Part shown: positions 1-8,298 of the stretch, in pieces
Numbering within the stretch: position 1 is the first letter of the stretch
How the letters are laid out: each line of letters starts with the position of its first letter
Origin: an uncultured Eubacteriales bacterium
GTDB lineage: Bacteria > Bacillota > Clostridia > Oscillospirales > UMGS1783
Assembly: GCA_934456365.1 (NCBI GenBank)
Contig: CAKSHC010000001.1
Location: 124,001 to 188,000 of the forward strand
Reading direction: 5' to 3'
DNA length: 64,000 nucleotides
Made by a program: the position numbers and the translations under genes
Notes under the pieces: model-generated
The model's database searches: none
Told to the model about the DNA's origin: nothing
The model's input: only the letters and a program-made list of their open reading frames with translations

Positions 1-642
1 GAAGACCTTTTGGCCCACGGCCAAAGCCGAGGAATCACCAAAAGTCGCGGGGGTCAGGCCGGTGGCATCCACTTTGATCAGAGCAAGGTCAGTCTGTTCG
101 TCGGCGGCCACCAGAGAGGCGGTGTAGGTGGCTCCGTCGCTGAGCTTAACCGAAATCTGGGCTGCGCCGTCGATCACGTGGTTGTTGGTGAGGATATATC
201 CGTCTTCCGTGATGATGACTCCGCTTCCTGCGCCGGTTGCAACAAGCTGCGGCAGGAAGTAGGAGGTGGAGAGGGTTTCGGTGGTGATGGCCACAACCGA
301 GGGCATGCATTTCGCGGCTACCTGCGTCATGCTCAGCGACTCGCTGCTCAAAACGGGAGTTTTGTTTTCCGTCTGGATCTTCGGCGGGTTTTCCGTAGAA
401 GAGGAGGACTCGGTCGGTTTTGCGATCTGCCGCCCCAAAGCAATGCCGCCTGCTCCCAGCACGGCAACAGTGAGAAGGCATCCGATTATCAGGAAAGCAA
501 TCCAGCGCTTGGATCTCTTTTGGGGAGCGGGCGCGGAGCTTTCGGTTTGGGTATAAACAACCTGATCCGGCTGCGGACGGGCTGTTTCTTCCGCCGAATG
601 AACTTCTTCAGGATTTTGGAACGGGGAATGATTGTACTCCAT
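1..642 (-). CDS. HtrA/DegP-type serine protease, C-terminus cut off by window edge
   Basis: Membrane-anchored trypsin-like protease of the HtrA family, which degrades misfolded envelope proteins. The visible 214 residues comprise a Pro/Gln/Ser-rich cytoplasmic tail, one membrane segment at about 46-68, a Ser/Thr-rich linker and the first half of the protease domain. The catalytic His is in TNNHV (His155) and Asp in TDLAL (Asp185). The GNSGG serine motif and any PDZ domain lie beyond the left edge. The start ATG at 642 follows AGGAGG with 8-bp spacing. The gene is divergent from the rRNA methyltransferase and probably a single-gene unit. The family is certain; the exact paralogue (HtrA, HtrB, YyxA) cannot be told. 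Confidence 0.9.
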   Translation of the reverse strand, partial: MEYNHSPFQNPEEVHSAEETARPQPDQVVYTQTESSAPAPQKRSKRWIAFLIIGCLLTVAVLGAGGIALGRQIAKPTESSSSTENPPKIQTENKTPVLSSESLSMTQVAAKCMPSVVAITTETLSTSYFLPQLVATGAGSGVIITEDGYILTNNHVIDGAAQISVKLSDGATYTASLVAADEQTDLALIKVDATGLTPATFGDSSALAVGQKVF

Positions 643-673
643 AAGGATGACCTCCTTTGTTTTTTACACCCTT

Positions 674-701
674 ATTATGACACACAAAAGTGTTTTTTCC
701 A
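674..701 (-). promoter_or_regulatory. possible promoter of the HtrA-type gene
   Basis: On the minus strand TGGAAA, 16 bp and CATAAT sit about 30 bp upstream of the protease start. The -35 matches the sigma-A consensus at only four of six bases, so this is tentative. Confidence 0.3.
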
Positions 702-744
702 TATCTTGTGCGTGAAACTTTGGTGAAATCTTCAAAAAAAGAAA

Positions 745-774
745 TTGCTTTTTGTCGAGGCCGGTGTATATAAT
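745..774 (+). promoter_or_regulatory. sigma-A promoter for the rRNA methyltransferase-dprA-topA unit
   Basis: TTGCTT, 18-bp spacer and a perfect TATAAT, followed 6 bp later by AAGGAG and the start codon. This gives a very short leader. Confidence 0.7.
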
Positions 775-794
775 AAGGCAAAGGAGTGCGAAAT

Positions 795-1574
795 ATGACA
801 CGAATCACCAGCACAGCGAACCCAACGGTGAAGGCTTTCCGGGCCCTTTCCCGTTCCAAAAACCGCAATCAGGACGGGCTTTTTCTGATTGAAGGCGATA
901 TTCTCCTGGAAGAAGCCCTGAATGCGGGAATCAAAATTCGCACGGTTTTGGCCTGCGAGGATCGAGCGGACCGTTTGGCCGATCTGCTGAATCGGGCCAA
1001 AGAGCAGGGCGCGTGGCTTGCATATGCAACGGAGGAGGTTCTCACTCGCACCAGCACGCTGGACACGCTGGAGAGCGTTTTGGCCATCGGCGAGATTCCG
1101 CAAAGAGAATTCAGCCTGTCTTCCCAGGGGAAATATCTTGTGTGCGAAAATCTTCAGAATCCCGGAAACATTGGCTCGATTTTTCGGAGCGCGGCGGCCT
1201 TCGGGGTGCGCGGCGTGGTGTTGGCGGGGGGATGCGATCCCTATTCTACGAAGGTTCTGCGGGGAAGCATGGGAGCCGTTTTCCGGCTGCCGCTTTTCCG
1301 ATACCCCGATCTGAAAACGGCGGCAGAAGCCTTAAAGAGCAAAGGGATCCGGCTTTACGGGGCTGTTCTTCATCGGGACGCGACGCCGCTTAACCGTATT
1401 TCTTTCTCGGAAAACTGCGCGGTTTTAATCGGAAATGAAGGAAACGGCTTGACGGAGCAGGGAATTGCCCTGTGCGATGAATTCGTTTACATTCCCATGC
1501 AGGCGGGGACCGAATCGCTCAACGCCGCCGTGGCCGCTTCCGTGATCCTATGGGAAATGACGGCTGAGAGGTAA
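795..1574 (+). CDS. SpoU/TrmH-family RNA 2'-O-ribose methyltransferase
   Basis: A 259-residue SAM-dependent RNA ribose methyltransferase, most likely acting on 23S rRNA. The N-terminal third is the substrate-binding domain (FLIEGDILLEEAL). The C-terminal two thirds is the trefoil-knot SPOUT domain with its three motifs: NPGNIGSIFRSAAAFG, IGNEGNGL and IPMQAGTESLNAAVAAS. ATG 795 was chosen over an in-frame GTG at 786 because the GTG lies inside the AAGGAG ribosome site. dprA begins 2 bp after the stop. The target nucleotide cannot be assigned from sequence; RlmB- and TsnR-like homologues share these motifs. Confidence 0.9.
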   Translation: MTRITSTANPTVKAFRALSRSKNRNQDGLFLIEGDILLEEALNAGIKIRTVLACEDRADRLADLLNRAKEQGAWLAYATEEVLTRTSTLDTLESVLAIGEIPQREFSLSSQGKYLVCENLQNPGNIGSIFRSAAAFGVRGVVLAGGCDPYSTKVLRGSMGAVFRLPLFRYPDLKTAAEALKSKGIRLYGAVLHRDATPLNRISFSENCAVLIGNEGNGLTEQGIALCDEFVYIPMQAGTESLNAAVAASVILWEMTAER

Positions 1575-1576
1575 AT

Positions 1577-2704
1577 ATGGAAGATTGTCATTTGATATAT
1601 CTGTATTGGTTGATCCGGCTGTTTTCTCCGGGGAATCCGAAGCTTTATCGTCTGATCGATCACTATGGCAGCGCTGAAAACGTTTATTTTTCAACAAAGG
1701 ATCAGCTGATGATGTCCGGGATTCTGGATCCGTCCGAGCTGCGCCGGGTCTGCGAGGATCGGGATGTGCGATCCGCCGCCTTTGCCCTGGAGCGGCTGGA
1801 AAGGGAGGGGATCCGGACCGTTACGATCTGGGACAGCGGATACCCTTCGCTTTTACGGGAGATCGACCCTCCTCCGCTTCTCCTTTTTTATAAAGGAACA
1901 CCCAACTGGATCAATCCTCCGCTCACCATTGCCGTTTGCGGTACCCGAAGGATGACCAAATACGGCGCTGAGGCAGTGCGGCGTATTGTGGGCGATCTGG
2001 CGGATATTGGATGTTTGATCGTGGGCGGTCTTTCCGATGGGATCGATTCCACGGCACATCAGGAAACGCTGATGCACGGCGGGCAAACGCTTGCCGTGAT
2101 GCCGGGCGGGGTGGATGTGATTTATCCCCGCAGCGAATACAATCTTTACTGGGATATCGCGGATCATGGATGTGTGATCAGCGAATTTCTTCCGGGAGAT
2201 CGGCCGCTTGGCAGCCATTTTCAATTACGCAATCGGGTGATCGCCGGGTTATCCAACGGAGTTTTGCATATTCAGTCGCCGGAAAAGAGCGGGTCGCTCA
2301 TTACCGTTAAATGGGCAGTGCAATACAACCGCGATGTTTTTGCCCTTCCCGGCGATGTGGGAATCCAGCAGAGCGAAGGCCCGAATCAGCTGATTCAGAG
2401 CGGGGCCAAGCTGGTGACCGGTGCGATGGATATTTTGGATGAATACGGATATCTTTTTGCCGACGCCATTGCCCGGATGAAGAAAAGAGCGCAGGTGGAG
2501 CCGCCCAAGAAACCGATGGGTGAGAAGGATAAGGCCATTACCGAACTGCTGAAAAACGGGGATCAGGACGTTACCTATCTGGCAATGAAAAGCGGAATTC
2601 CGCTGGCTGAATTGATTTTGTTGTTGACAGATCTGCAAATCAAGGGCATAATATGCGAGAAGCCCGGTGGTTTTTATTCCTTATCCAAATCCTTCACGCT
2701 TTGA
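1577..2704 (+). CDS. dprA: DNA-processing protein DprA
   Basis: DprA/Smf loads RecA onto incoming single-stranded DNA during natural transformation. The 375 residues show an N-terminal helical (SAM-like) region, the Rossmann DNA-binding fold with VCGTRRMTKYG, GGLSDGIDSTAH and RNRVIAGLS, then SGSLIT, and a C-terminal winged helix (about 310-375). The family usually has GLARGID where this protein has GLSDGID, a mild departure. It lies between an rRNA methyltransferase and topA; dprA-topA-trmFO is a common Firmicutes order. Competence genes comEC and comM also occur in this window. Confidence 0.95.
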   Translation: MEDCHLIYLYWLIRLFSPGNPKLYRLIDHYGSAENVYFSTKDQLMMSGILDPSELRRVCEDRDVRSAAFALERLEREGIRTVTIWDSGYPSLLREIDPPPLLLFYKGTPNWINPPLTIAVCGTRRMTKYGAEAVRRIVGDLADIGCLIVGGLSDGIDSTAHQETLMHGGQTLAVMPGGVDVIYPRSEYNLYWDIADHGCVISEFLPGDRPLGSHFQLRNRVIAGLSNGVLHIQSPEKSGSLITVKWAVQYNRDVFALPGDVGIQQSEGPNQLIQSGAKLVTGAMDILDEYGYLFADAIARMKKRAQVEPPKKPMGEKDKAITELLKNGDQDVTYLAMKSGIPLAELILLLTDLQIKGIICEKPGGFYSLSKSFTL

Positions 2705-2714
2705 GGAGGTTTCC

Positions 2715-4826
2715 ATGTCGAAACTGCTGATCGTTGAGTCTCCGGCGAAGGCCGGAACGATAAAAAAATATCTGGGAAAAGGCTACGATGTTGTGGCATC
2801 GGTCGGTCATGTGCGCGACTTGCCGGTCAGCTCTTTGGGAGTGGATGTGGATCATGATTTTCAGCCGAAGTATATCATGATGCGCGGTAAAAAGGATGTC
2901 ATCAACGATATCCGCAAAAAGGCCGCCAAAAGCGACATGGTATATCTCGCAACCGACCCGGATCGCGAGGGAGAAGCGATCTCCTGGCATCTGGCTTATA
3001 TGCTGGGACTGGATCTGGATCAGAAAAACCGCATCACCTTTAATGAAATCAGCAAAAAAGCGGTGACCGAGGGAATCAAGCATCCGCGCAGCATCAATCT
3101 GGATATGGTGGACGCGCAGCAGGCCCGGCGGGTTCTGGATCGTTTGGTCGGCTATAAAATCAGTCCTTTTCTTTGGAAAAAGATCAAGAAAGGGTTATCG
3201 GCCGGGCGTGTGCAGTCGGTTGTTTTGCGGCTTTTGTGCGATCGCGAACGCGAAATTGAGGAATTTGATTCGGAAGAATATTGGACCCTCGACGCCCAAT
3301 TCAAAGGGATCGGTAAGGCTGTTTTTACGGCGCATTTTTATGGAAACGCCGCCGGAAAAATCGAGCTGAAAAATCAGGCGGAAACCGATCGGATCATCGG
3401 CGAGCTCAGCGGCGCGGCCTATACGGTAACCGGTGTGACCGAAAAAAAGAAAACGGTAAAGCCACTGCCGCCCTTTATCACCTCCACGCTCCAGCGGGAA
3501 GCTTCCCGGAAATTCGGCTATCGTCCGGAAGTCACGATGAGAAACGCCCAGCAGCTTTATGAAGGGGTGGAGATCAATGGGCAGGGAAGCACGGGCTTGA
3601 TCACGTATATGCGAACCGATTCTCTGCGCCTGTCCGACGATGCCGTTGCCGCGGCCCGGGAGTATATCCTTCAGGAATATGGGAAGGATTATTGCCCTTC
3701 CTCTCCGAATGTTTTCACCAAATCCAAAAAGGCGCAGGATGCCCACGAGGCGATCCGGCCGACGGATGTGAATCTGACCCCGGACAGGGTAAAAGACAGC
3801 TTAACGGCCCAGCAGTTCCATCTTTATAAGTTGATCTGGAGCCGCTTTATCGCCTGTCAGATGACCGCCAAGATCCTGAACACGACCGCAGTGGAAATCA
3901 CGGCTAACGGGTATCTTTTCAAGTTTGCCCACAGTAAGATCCGGTTCGACGGGTTTTCCCGTCTTTACAGCGATCCGGCTGAAGGTGAGGACGGCCCTTC
4001 CAAAGGCATCCCCGAGCTTTCGCAGGGCGATGTGCTTCCTCTTTTGCGCCTGGTTCCGGAACAGAAGTTCACGCAGCCCCCGGCCCGCTATACCGACGAT
4101 ACCATTATTAAGGTCATGGAAGAAAAGGGGATTGGGCGCCCGAGCACCTATGCCCCTACGATCGCGACTCTGATCGGCCGCTATTATGCAGAGCGGCAGA
4201 AGAAGTCGCTCGTTCCGACTCCTTTGGGAGAAACGGTCAATCAGGTTATGGTGGAAAATTTCCCGGAAATCGTGGATGTGAAGTTCACGGCGGGAATGGA
4301 GGAAGACCTTGAAAAAATTGCCGAGGGCGATACGCCCTGGGTGAATGTGGTTCGCGATTTTTATCAGGATTTTTCCGTGACTCTCGAAAAAGCCGATAAA
4401 AAATTTGAGGGCGTTCGGATCAAGGTGCCGGAAGAAGTGACGGATGTGATCTGCGAAAAGTGCGGCAGAAACATGGTCATCCGTAATGGGCGCAACGGGA
4501 AATTTCTTGCATGCCCGGGGTTCCCCGAATGCCGGAACACCAAATCCATTCAGGTGGAAACGGAAGGAAACTGCCCGGTTTGCGGGGCAAAAATGCTGGA
4601 GAAAAAATCGAAGAAGGGAAAGGTTTATTATGCCTGCGCCAACTATCCCGATTGCCGCTATATGACCTGGGATAAGCCGCTGGCGGAAACCTGCCCCAAA
4701 TGCGGGAAAACGCTTTTCCGCGAGCTTCGCCGCGGCGGTAAAATCCATTGCTTGAACGACGGCTGCGGATATGAACGGATCCCGGAAAAGAAGAAATCGG
4801 AAGAAAAGGCAGAAGAATGGAAATAA
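2715..4826 (+). CDS. topA: DNA topoisomerase I (type IA)
   Basis: Relaxes negatively supercoiled DNA through a 5'-phosphotyrosine intermediate. The 703 residues begin with the Toprim domain (LLIVESPAKAGTI, DPDREGEAISWHL), followed by the type IA core with the nucleophile Tyr298 in GLITYMRTDS, and end in three zinc-ribbon repeats of the CxxCG...C form (from about residue 578). ATG 2715 follows GAGGAGG; an upstream in-frame start inside dprA has no ribosome site. The last 10 bp overlap trmFO, which suggests translational coupling. Confidence 0.98.
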   Translation: MSKLLIVESPAKAGTIKKYLGKGYDVVASVGHVRDLPVSSLGVDVDHDFQPKYIMMRGKKDVINDIRKKAAKSDMVYLATDPDREGEAISWHLAYMLGLDLDQKNRITFNEISKKAVTEGIKHPRSINLDMVDAQQARRVLDRLVGYKISPFLWKKIKKGLSAGRVQSVVLRLLCDREREIEEFDSEEYWTLDAQFKGIGKAVFTAHFYGNAAGKIELKNQAETDRIIGELSGAAYTVTGVTEKKKTVKPLPPFITSTLQREASRKFGYRPEVTMRNAQQLYEGVEINGQGSTGLITYMRTDSLRLSDDAVAAAREYILQEYGKDYCPSSPNVFTKSKKAQDAHEAIRPTDVNLTPDRVKDSLTAQQFHLYKLIWSRFIACQMTAKILNTTAVEITANGYLFKFAHSKIRFDGFSRLYSDPAEGEDGPSKGIPELSQGDVLPLLRLVPEQKFTQPPARYTDDTIIKVMEEKGIGRPSTYAPTIATLIGRYYAERQKKSLVPTPLGETVNQVMVENFPEIVDVKFTAGMEEDLEKIAEGDTPWVNVVRDFYQDFSVTLEKADKKFEGVRIKVPEEVTDVICEKCGRNMVIRNGRNGKFLACPGFPECRNTKSIQVETEGNCPVCGAKMLEKKSKKGKVYYACANYPDCRYMTWDKPLAETCPKCGKTLFRELRRGGKIHCLNDGCGYERIPEKKKSEEKAEEWK

Positions 4827-6130
4827 CGGTAATCGGAGCCGGGCTGGCCGGCTGTGAAGCCGCCTGGCAGGCAGCCCGCCTGGGCGTGTCGGTAGAGCTT
4901 TGGGAAATGAAGCCGGAGCAGTACACTCCAGCGCATCATTCTCCGGAATTTGCCGAGCTATGCTGTTCCAACTCTTTGCGCGCAGCCGGGCTGGAGAATG
5001 CTGTGGGGCTTCTCAAAGAGGAGCTTCGGCTTTGCGGTTCTCTGATTCTGGAAGCGGCAGACGCGACTGCCGTTCCGGCCGGAGGGGCGCTGGCTGTGGA
5101 CCGGGAGGCTTTTTCTCGGTATATCACACGCAAAATAACCGAAAATCCGCGGATCAAACGCTGTGTCGGGCGGATCGATCGCCTTCCGGAGGAAGGGATC
5201 GTTGTGGTGGCAACGGGCCCGCTGACAACGGACGCTTTGGCCGAGCAGATCTCGCATCTGGTGGGGGCTCCGCTCTCGTTTTTTGATGCGGCCGCCCCGA
5301 TCGTAGCCTTTGAAAGCGTGGATCTGACGCAGGCCTATTTTGCCTCGCGCTATGGAAAGGGATCGGCGGACTACATCAATTGCCCTATGGACCGGGAGCA
5401 ATATCTGGCTTTTTATAAGGAATTGCTTTCCGGCGAATGTGCCGAGATCCATGAGTTTGAAAACGATCGGGTGTTTGAAGGCTGTATGCCGATCGAGGTG
5501 ATGGCAAAAAGGGGAGAGGATACCATCCGATTCGGCCCCTTAAAGCCGGTAGGCCTGCCGGATCCCCGCACCGGGCGGGATCCTTATGCCGTTGTTCAGC
5601 TGCGGCGGGACAATGCGGCGGGAACGATGTATAACCTCGTCGGGTTCCAGACGCATCTTCGCATTCCGGAGCAAAAGCGGATTTTTTCCATGATCCCCGG
5701 GCTGGAGAATGCGGAATTTCTGCGCTACGGCGTGATGCACCGCAACACCTTTCTTCCCTCCCCGGGGCATTTGGATGCTTCCTATATGCTCAAGGATCGC
5801 CCTGGCCTGTTTTTCGCCGGTCAGATGACGGGAGTGGAAGGCTATGTGGAAAGCACGGCGTCCGGCCTGGTTGCCGGGATTTCCGCTGCTTGCCTGGCAA
5901 AGGAGCTTGCACAGCCGGACTTTCCGGCGTCCACGGCAATCGGCTCTTTGGCGCACTATATCAGCAACGAAGCGGTAACGGATTTTCAGCCGATGAATGT
6001 GAATTTCGGCATTCTTGATCAATCGAAAATCACGGCGAAAAGAAAAAAGGATCGACGGGCGCAGATTTCGGAAATGGCCCGGGAAAAAATCGGAAGGATT
6101 GCGCATGAAATCTTTTCGGAGGGAGAGTAA
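4817..6130 (+). CDS. trmFO: folate/FAD-dependent tRNA (uracil-54-C5) methyltransferase TrmFO
   Basis: Makes ribothymidine at position 54 of tRNAs using methylene-tetrahydrofolate and FAD, the Gram-positive alternative to TrmA. The 437 residues start with the dinucleotide motif VIGAGLAGCEAAWQAA and continue with CCSNSLRAAGLENAVG, characteristic of the GidA-like TrmFO subgroup; GQMTGVEGYVESTASG near residue 335 closes the FAD site. The length is normal for the family. The start overlaps the topA end, the usual topA-trmFO pairing. Only 3 bp separate it from plsX. Confidence 0.96.
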   Translation: MEITVIGAGLAGCEAAWQAARLGVSVELWEMKPEQYTPAHHSPEFAELCCSNSLRAAGLENAVGLLKEELRLCGSLILEAADATAVPAGGALAVDREAFSRYITRKITENPRIKRCVGRIDRLPEEGIVVVATGPLTTDALAEQISHLVGAPLSFFDAAAPIVAFESVDLTQAYFASRYGKGSADYINCPMDREQYLAFYKELLSGECAEIHEFENDRVFEGCMPIEVMAKRGEDTIRFGPLKPVGLPDPRTGRDPYAVVQLRRDNAAGTMYNLVGFQTHLRIPEQKRIFSMIPGLENAEFLRYGVMHRNTFLPSPGHLDASYMLKDRPGLFFAGQMTGVEGYVESTASGLVAGISAACLAKELAQPDFPASTAIGSLAHYISNEAVTDFQPMNVNFGILDQSKITAKRKKDRRAQISEMAREKIGRIAHEIFSEGE

Positions 6131-6133
6131 AAA

Positions 6134-7132
6134 ATGAAAATTATTGTAGATGCTATGGGAGGGGATCATGCCCCGCTGGAAATTCTCCGTGGCTGCGAGA
6201 GAGCGGTGCAGGCCTACGGGGTGGAAATCCTGCTGGTCGGGCTGGAAGAAAAGCTGAAGGCGTTTTCCGATCAGGTGGATTTTTCCGGAATGACGTTGAT
6301 AAACGCCTCGCAGGAGATCCTGATGACCGACCACGCGGAGGCCGTTGTGCGGGAAAAGAAGGATTCTTCGATGGCGGTTGGCATGCGCCTTTTGCACGAA
6401 GGTGCGGGCGACGCTTTCGTTTCGGCCGGAAATACGGGAGCCGTGATCACGGGGGCTACGCTTCTTGTGAAGCGGATGCCCGGGGTGAAGCGTGGCGCCA
6501 TCGGGTCGGTTTTGCCCTGCGCGGGGCGCGGGAAAACGCTTTTGATCGATTGCGGAGCCAATGCCGAATGCACGCCGGAGTTTCTGCATCAGTTTGCCGT
6601 GATGGGCTCGCTCTATATGCGGGAATTTTTCGGCATTGAGGAGCCTTTGGTGGGGCTTCTTTCCAATGGAACGGAAGATACCAAGGGAACCAAAACGCAC
6701 ATCGAAGCAAATGCTCTTCTCCGCAGCGATCCCTCCCTTCATTTCGCCGGCAACATCGAGGGGCGCGACGGCCCGTTGGGGGCTGTGGATGTGATCGTGG
6801 CGGATGGATTTTCCGGAAATGTGTATCTGAAAACATTGGAGGGGATGGGAAAGCTGATTTCCGGTTCTCTCAAAAAAGTTCTGTACAAGAATCTGCGCAC
6901 CAAGATCGGCGCGCTTTTGATGAAGAAAGAGCTGACGGATTTCAAAAAAGGCCTGGACTACAGCGAATTCGGCGGCGCGCCGATTTTGGGTGTGCGCGGC
7001 GTGGTGATCAAAGCGCACGGCTCGTCCGACGCCCGCGCTTTCCAGAATGCGATCCGGCAAGCCATTGAGCTTTCCAAGGCCGGCATGGTGGAAAAAATGA
7101 CCGCGGCGCTTTCTCCGGTGAAGGATGCGTGA
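6134..7132 (+). CDS. plsX: phosphate acyltransferase PlsX
   Basis: Converts acyl-ACP to acyl-phosphate, the donor for PlsY in phospholipid synthesis; a peripheral membrane enzyme. The 332 residues open with the family signature IIVDAMGGDHAPLEIL and carry SAGNTGAV and VADGFSGNVYLKTLEG. In many Firmicutes plsX is followed by fabD-fabG-acpP; here those two genes are missing and acpP comes next, under its own promoter that starts right after plsX. No FapR-like operator was recognised. Confidence 0.96.
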   Translation: MKIIVDAMGGDHAPLEILRGCERAVQAYGVEILLVGLEEKLKAFSDQVDFSGMTLINASQEILMTDHAEAVVREKKDSSMAVGMRLLHEGAGDAFVSAGNTGAVITGATLLVKRMPGVKRGAIGSVLPCAGRGKTLLIDCGANAECTPEFLHQFAVMGSLYMREFFGIEEPLVGLLSNGTEDTKGTKTHIEANALLRSDPSLHFAGNIEGRDGPLGAVDVIVADGFSGNVYLKTLEGMGKLISGSLKKVLYKNLRTKIGALLMKKELTDFKKGLDYSEFGGAPILGVRGVVIKAHGSSDARAFQNAIRQAIELSKAGMVEKMTAALSPVKDA

Positions 7133-7149
7133 ATTTTTTGCGCTTTCCC

Positions 7150-7178
7150 TTGACAGATATCAGAAAACTCGGTATGAT
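7150..7178 (+). promoter_or_regulatory. strong sigma-A promoter for acpP
   Basis: Perfect TTGACA, 17-bp spacer, TATGAT. The predicted leader is about 28 nt and ends in AGGAGG ahead of acpP. Confidence 0.85.
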
Positions 7179-7211
7179 GTGCGTAAAGAAATTTTTTAGG
7201 AGGAAACAAGA

Positions 7212-7448
7212 ATGGTTTTCGATAAAATCAAAGAGCTGATCGTGGAACAGTTCATGATCTCCAATCCCGATGAAATTACGTTGGCTACTTCGTTTGTGGA
7301 TGATCTGGAGGCCGATTCTCTGGATATTGTGGAGCTGATCATGGCGGTTGAAGAGGAATTCGGCATCACGATTGAGGATCAGGATGTTGAAGGCATCAAA
7401 ACAATCGGCGATGTGGTGAATTATATCGCCGAAAAGCAGGCAAAATAA
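7212..7448 (+). CDS. acpP: acyl carrier protein
   Basis: Carries growing fatty acids on a phosphopantetheine arm. The protein has 78 residues, is acidic, and has the attachment serine in EADSLDIVELIM, matching the canonical DSLD motif. It has its own strong promoter and is followed by a hairpin with a short T tract, so it can be made at higher levels than plsX and rnc on either side, as expected for an abundant carrier. The order plsX-acpP-rnc-smc-ftsY is conserved in Firmicutes. Confidence 0.97.
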   Translation: MVFDKIKELIVEQFMISNPDEITLATSFVDDLEADSLDIVELIMAVEEEFGITIEDQDVEGIKTIGDVVNYIAEKQAK

Positions 7449-7455
7449 GCTATTC

Positions 7456-7483
7456 CAATATCCCCGAAAGGGGATATTGTTTT
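7456..7483 (+). terminator. attenuating terminator between acpP and rnc
   Basis: A 10-bp perfect stem (CAATATCCCC/GGGGATATTG) with a GAAA tetraloop followed by TTTT. The T tract is short, so partial read-through into rnc is likely. Confidence 0.75.
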
Positions 7484-7496
7484 ATGGGGAGAGAGT

Positions 7497-8183
7497 ATGG
7501 ATTATCGGGTTTTGGAAGAAAAAATCGGGTATGTTTTCCGGGATAAGGAGCTCCTGATCCGGGCGCTGACGCATTCTTCCTATGTCAACGAAACAAAAGA
7601 TCCCTACTGCGTTTGCAACGAGAGGCTGGAATTCTTAGGCGATTCGGTGCTGGGCTTTGTCTGCGCCGGGATGCTTTATCGGGAGCACAGCCGGTTCGAC
7701 GAGGGGGACTTGAGCAAGCTGCGCGCCGCTTTGGTCTGCGAGGCGTCTTTGGCGCGTTTTGCTTCGCAGCTCGACCTCGGATCGTTTATTCGTTTCAGCC
7801 ACAGCGAGGAGCTGGCCGACGGCGAACATCGCCCCTCTGCATTGGCCGATGCCTTTGAGGCCGTCATTGCCGCGATTTATCTGGACGGCGGGATCGACGC
7901 CGCTAAAAAGTTCGTTTTGCCTTATCTGGAGCAAGGGCTGCCGGACGCGCTGTCCGGGCGACTGTTCAAGGACTCCAAAACCATGCTGCAGGAGATTGTG
8001 CAGAAGAATAAGGGCGAGCACCTTGCCTATCGCCTGGTTAAAACGGAGGGTCCGGATCATAACAAAACCTTTACCGTTGCGGCGCTTTTGAACAGCAACT
8101 GCATCGGAACGGGAACCGGGAGAAGCAAAAAGGAAGCCGAGCAGAAGGCGGCGAACGAAGCTCTGAAACTGATGGGACTGTAA
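7497..8183 (+). CDS. rnc: ribonuclease III
   Basis: Double-strand-specific RNase that processes rRNA precursors and regulatory duplexes. The 228 residues comprise the endonuclease domain with the signature NERLEFLGDSVLGF and the second catalytic acidic patch (ADAFEAVIAAIYLDGG), then a C-terminal double-stranded-RNA-binding domain from about 155 ending in KKEAEQKAANEALK. The start ATG follows GGGAGAG. It sits directly behind the acpP hairpin and ahead of smc. Confidence 0.97.
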   Translation: MDYRVLEEKIGYVFRDKELLIRALTHSSYVNETKDPYCVCNERLEFLGDSVLGFVCAGMLYREHSRFDEGDLSKLRAALVCEASLARFASQLDLGSFIRFSHSEELADGEHRPSALADAFEAVIAAIYLDGGIDAAKKFVLPYLEQGLPDALSGRLFKDSKTMLQEIVQKNKGEHLAYRLVKTEGPDHNKTFTVAALLNSNCIGTGTGRSKKEAEQKAANEALKLMGL

Positions 8184-8184
8184 A

Positions 8185-8213
8185 AAAGCGGCTCGCAGGA
8201 TGCGGGCCGCTTT
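8185..8213 (+). terminator. hairpin after rnc
   Basis: Stem AAAGCGGC/GCCGCTTT with an inner CGC/GCG pairing. The trailing T run is only three bases, so termination is probably incomplete. Confidence 0.6.
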
Positions 8214-8229
8214 CCCTGTTAAAAAGAGG

Positions 8230-8258
8230 TTGAAATTTCGGATCGGATTTGATAAAAT
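8230..8258 (+). promoter_or_regulatory. sigma-A promoter for smc-ftsY
   Basis: TTGAAA, 17-bp spacer, TAAAAT, about 40 bp upstream of the chosen smc start. This supports the later start codon for smc. Confidence 0.7.
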
Positions 8259-8298
8259 AATTCAGATATATGAACCAAGAGGAAGGGATTACCCGCGG

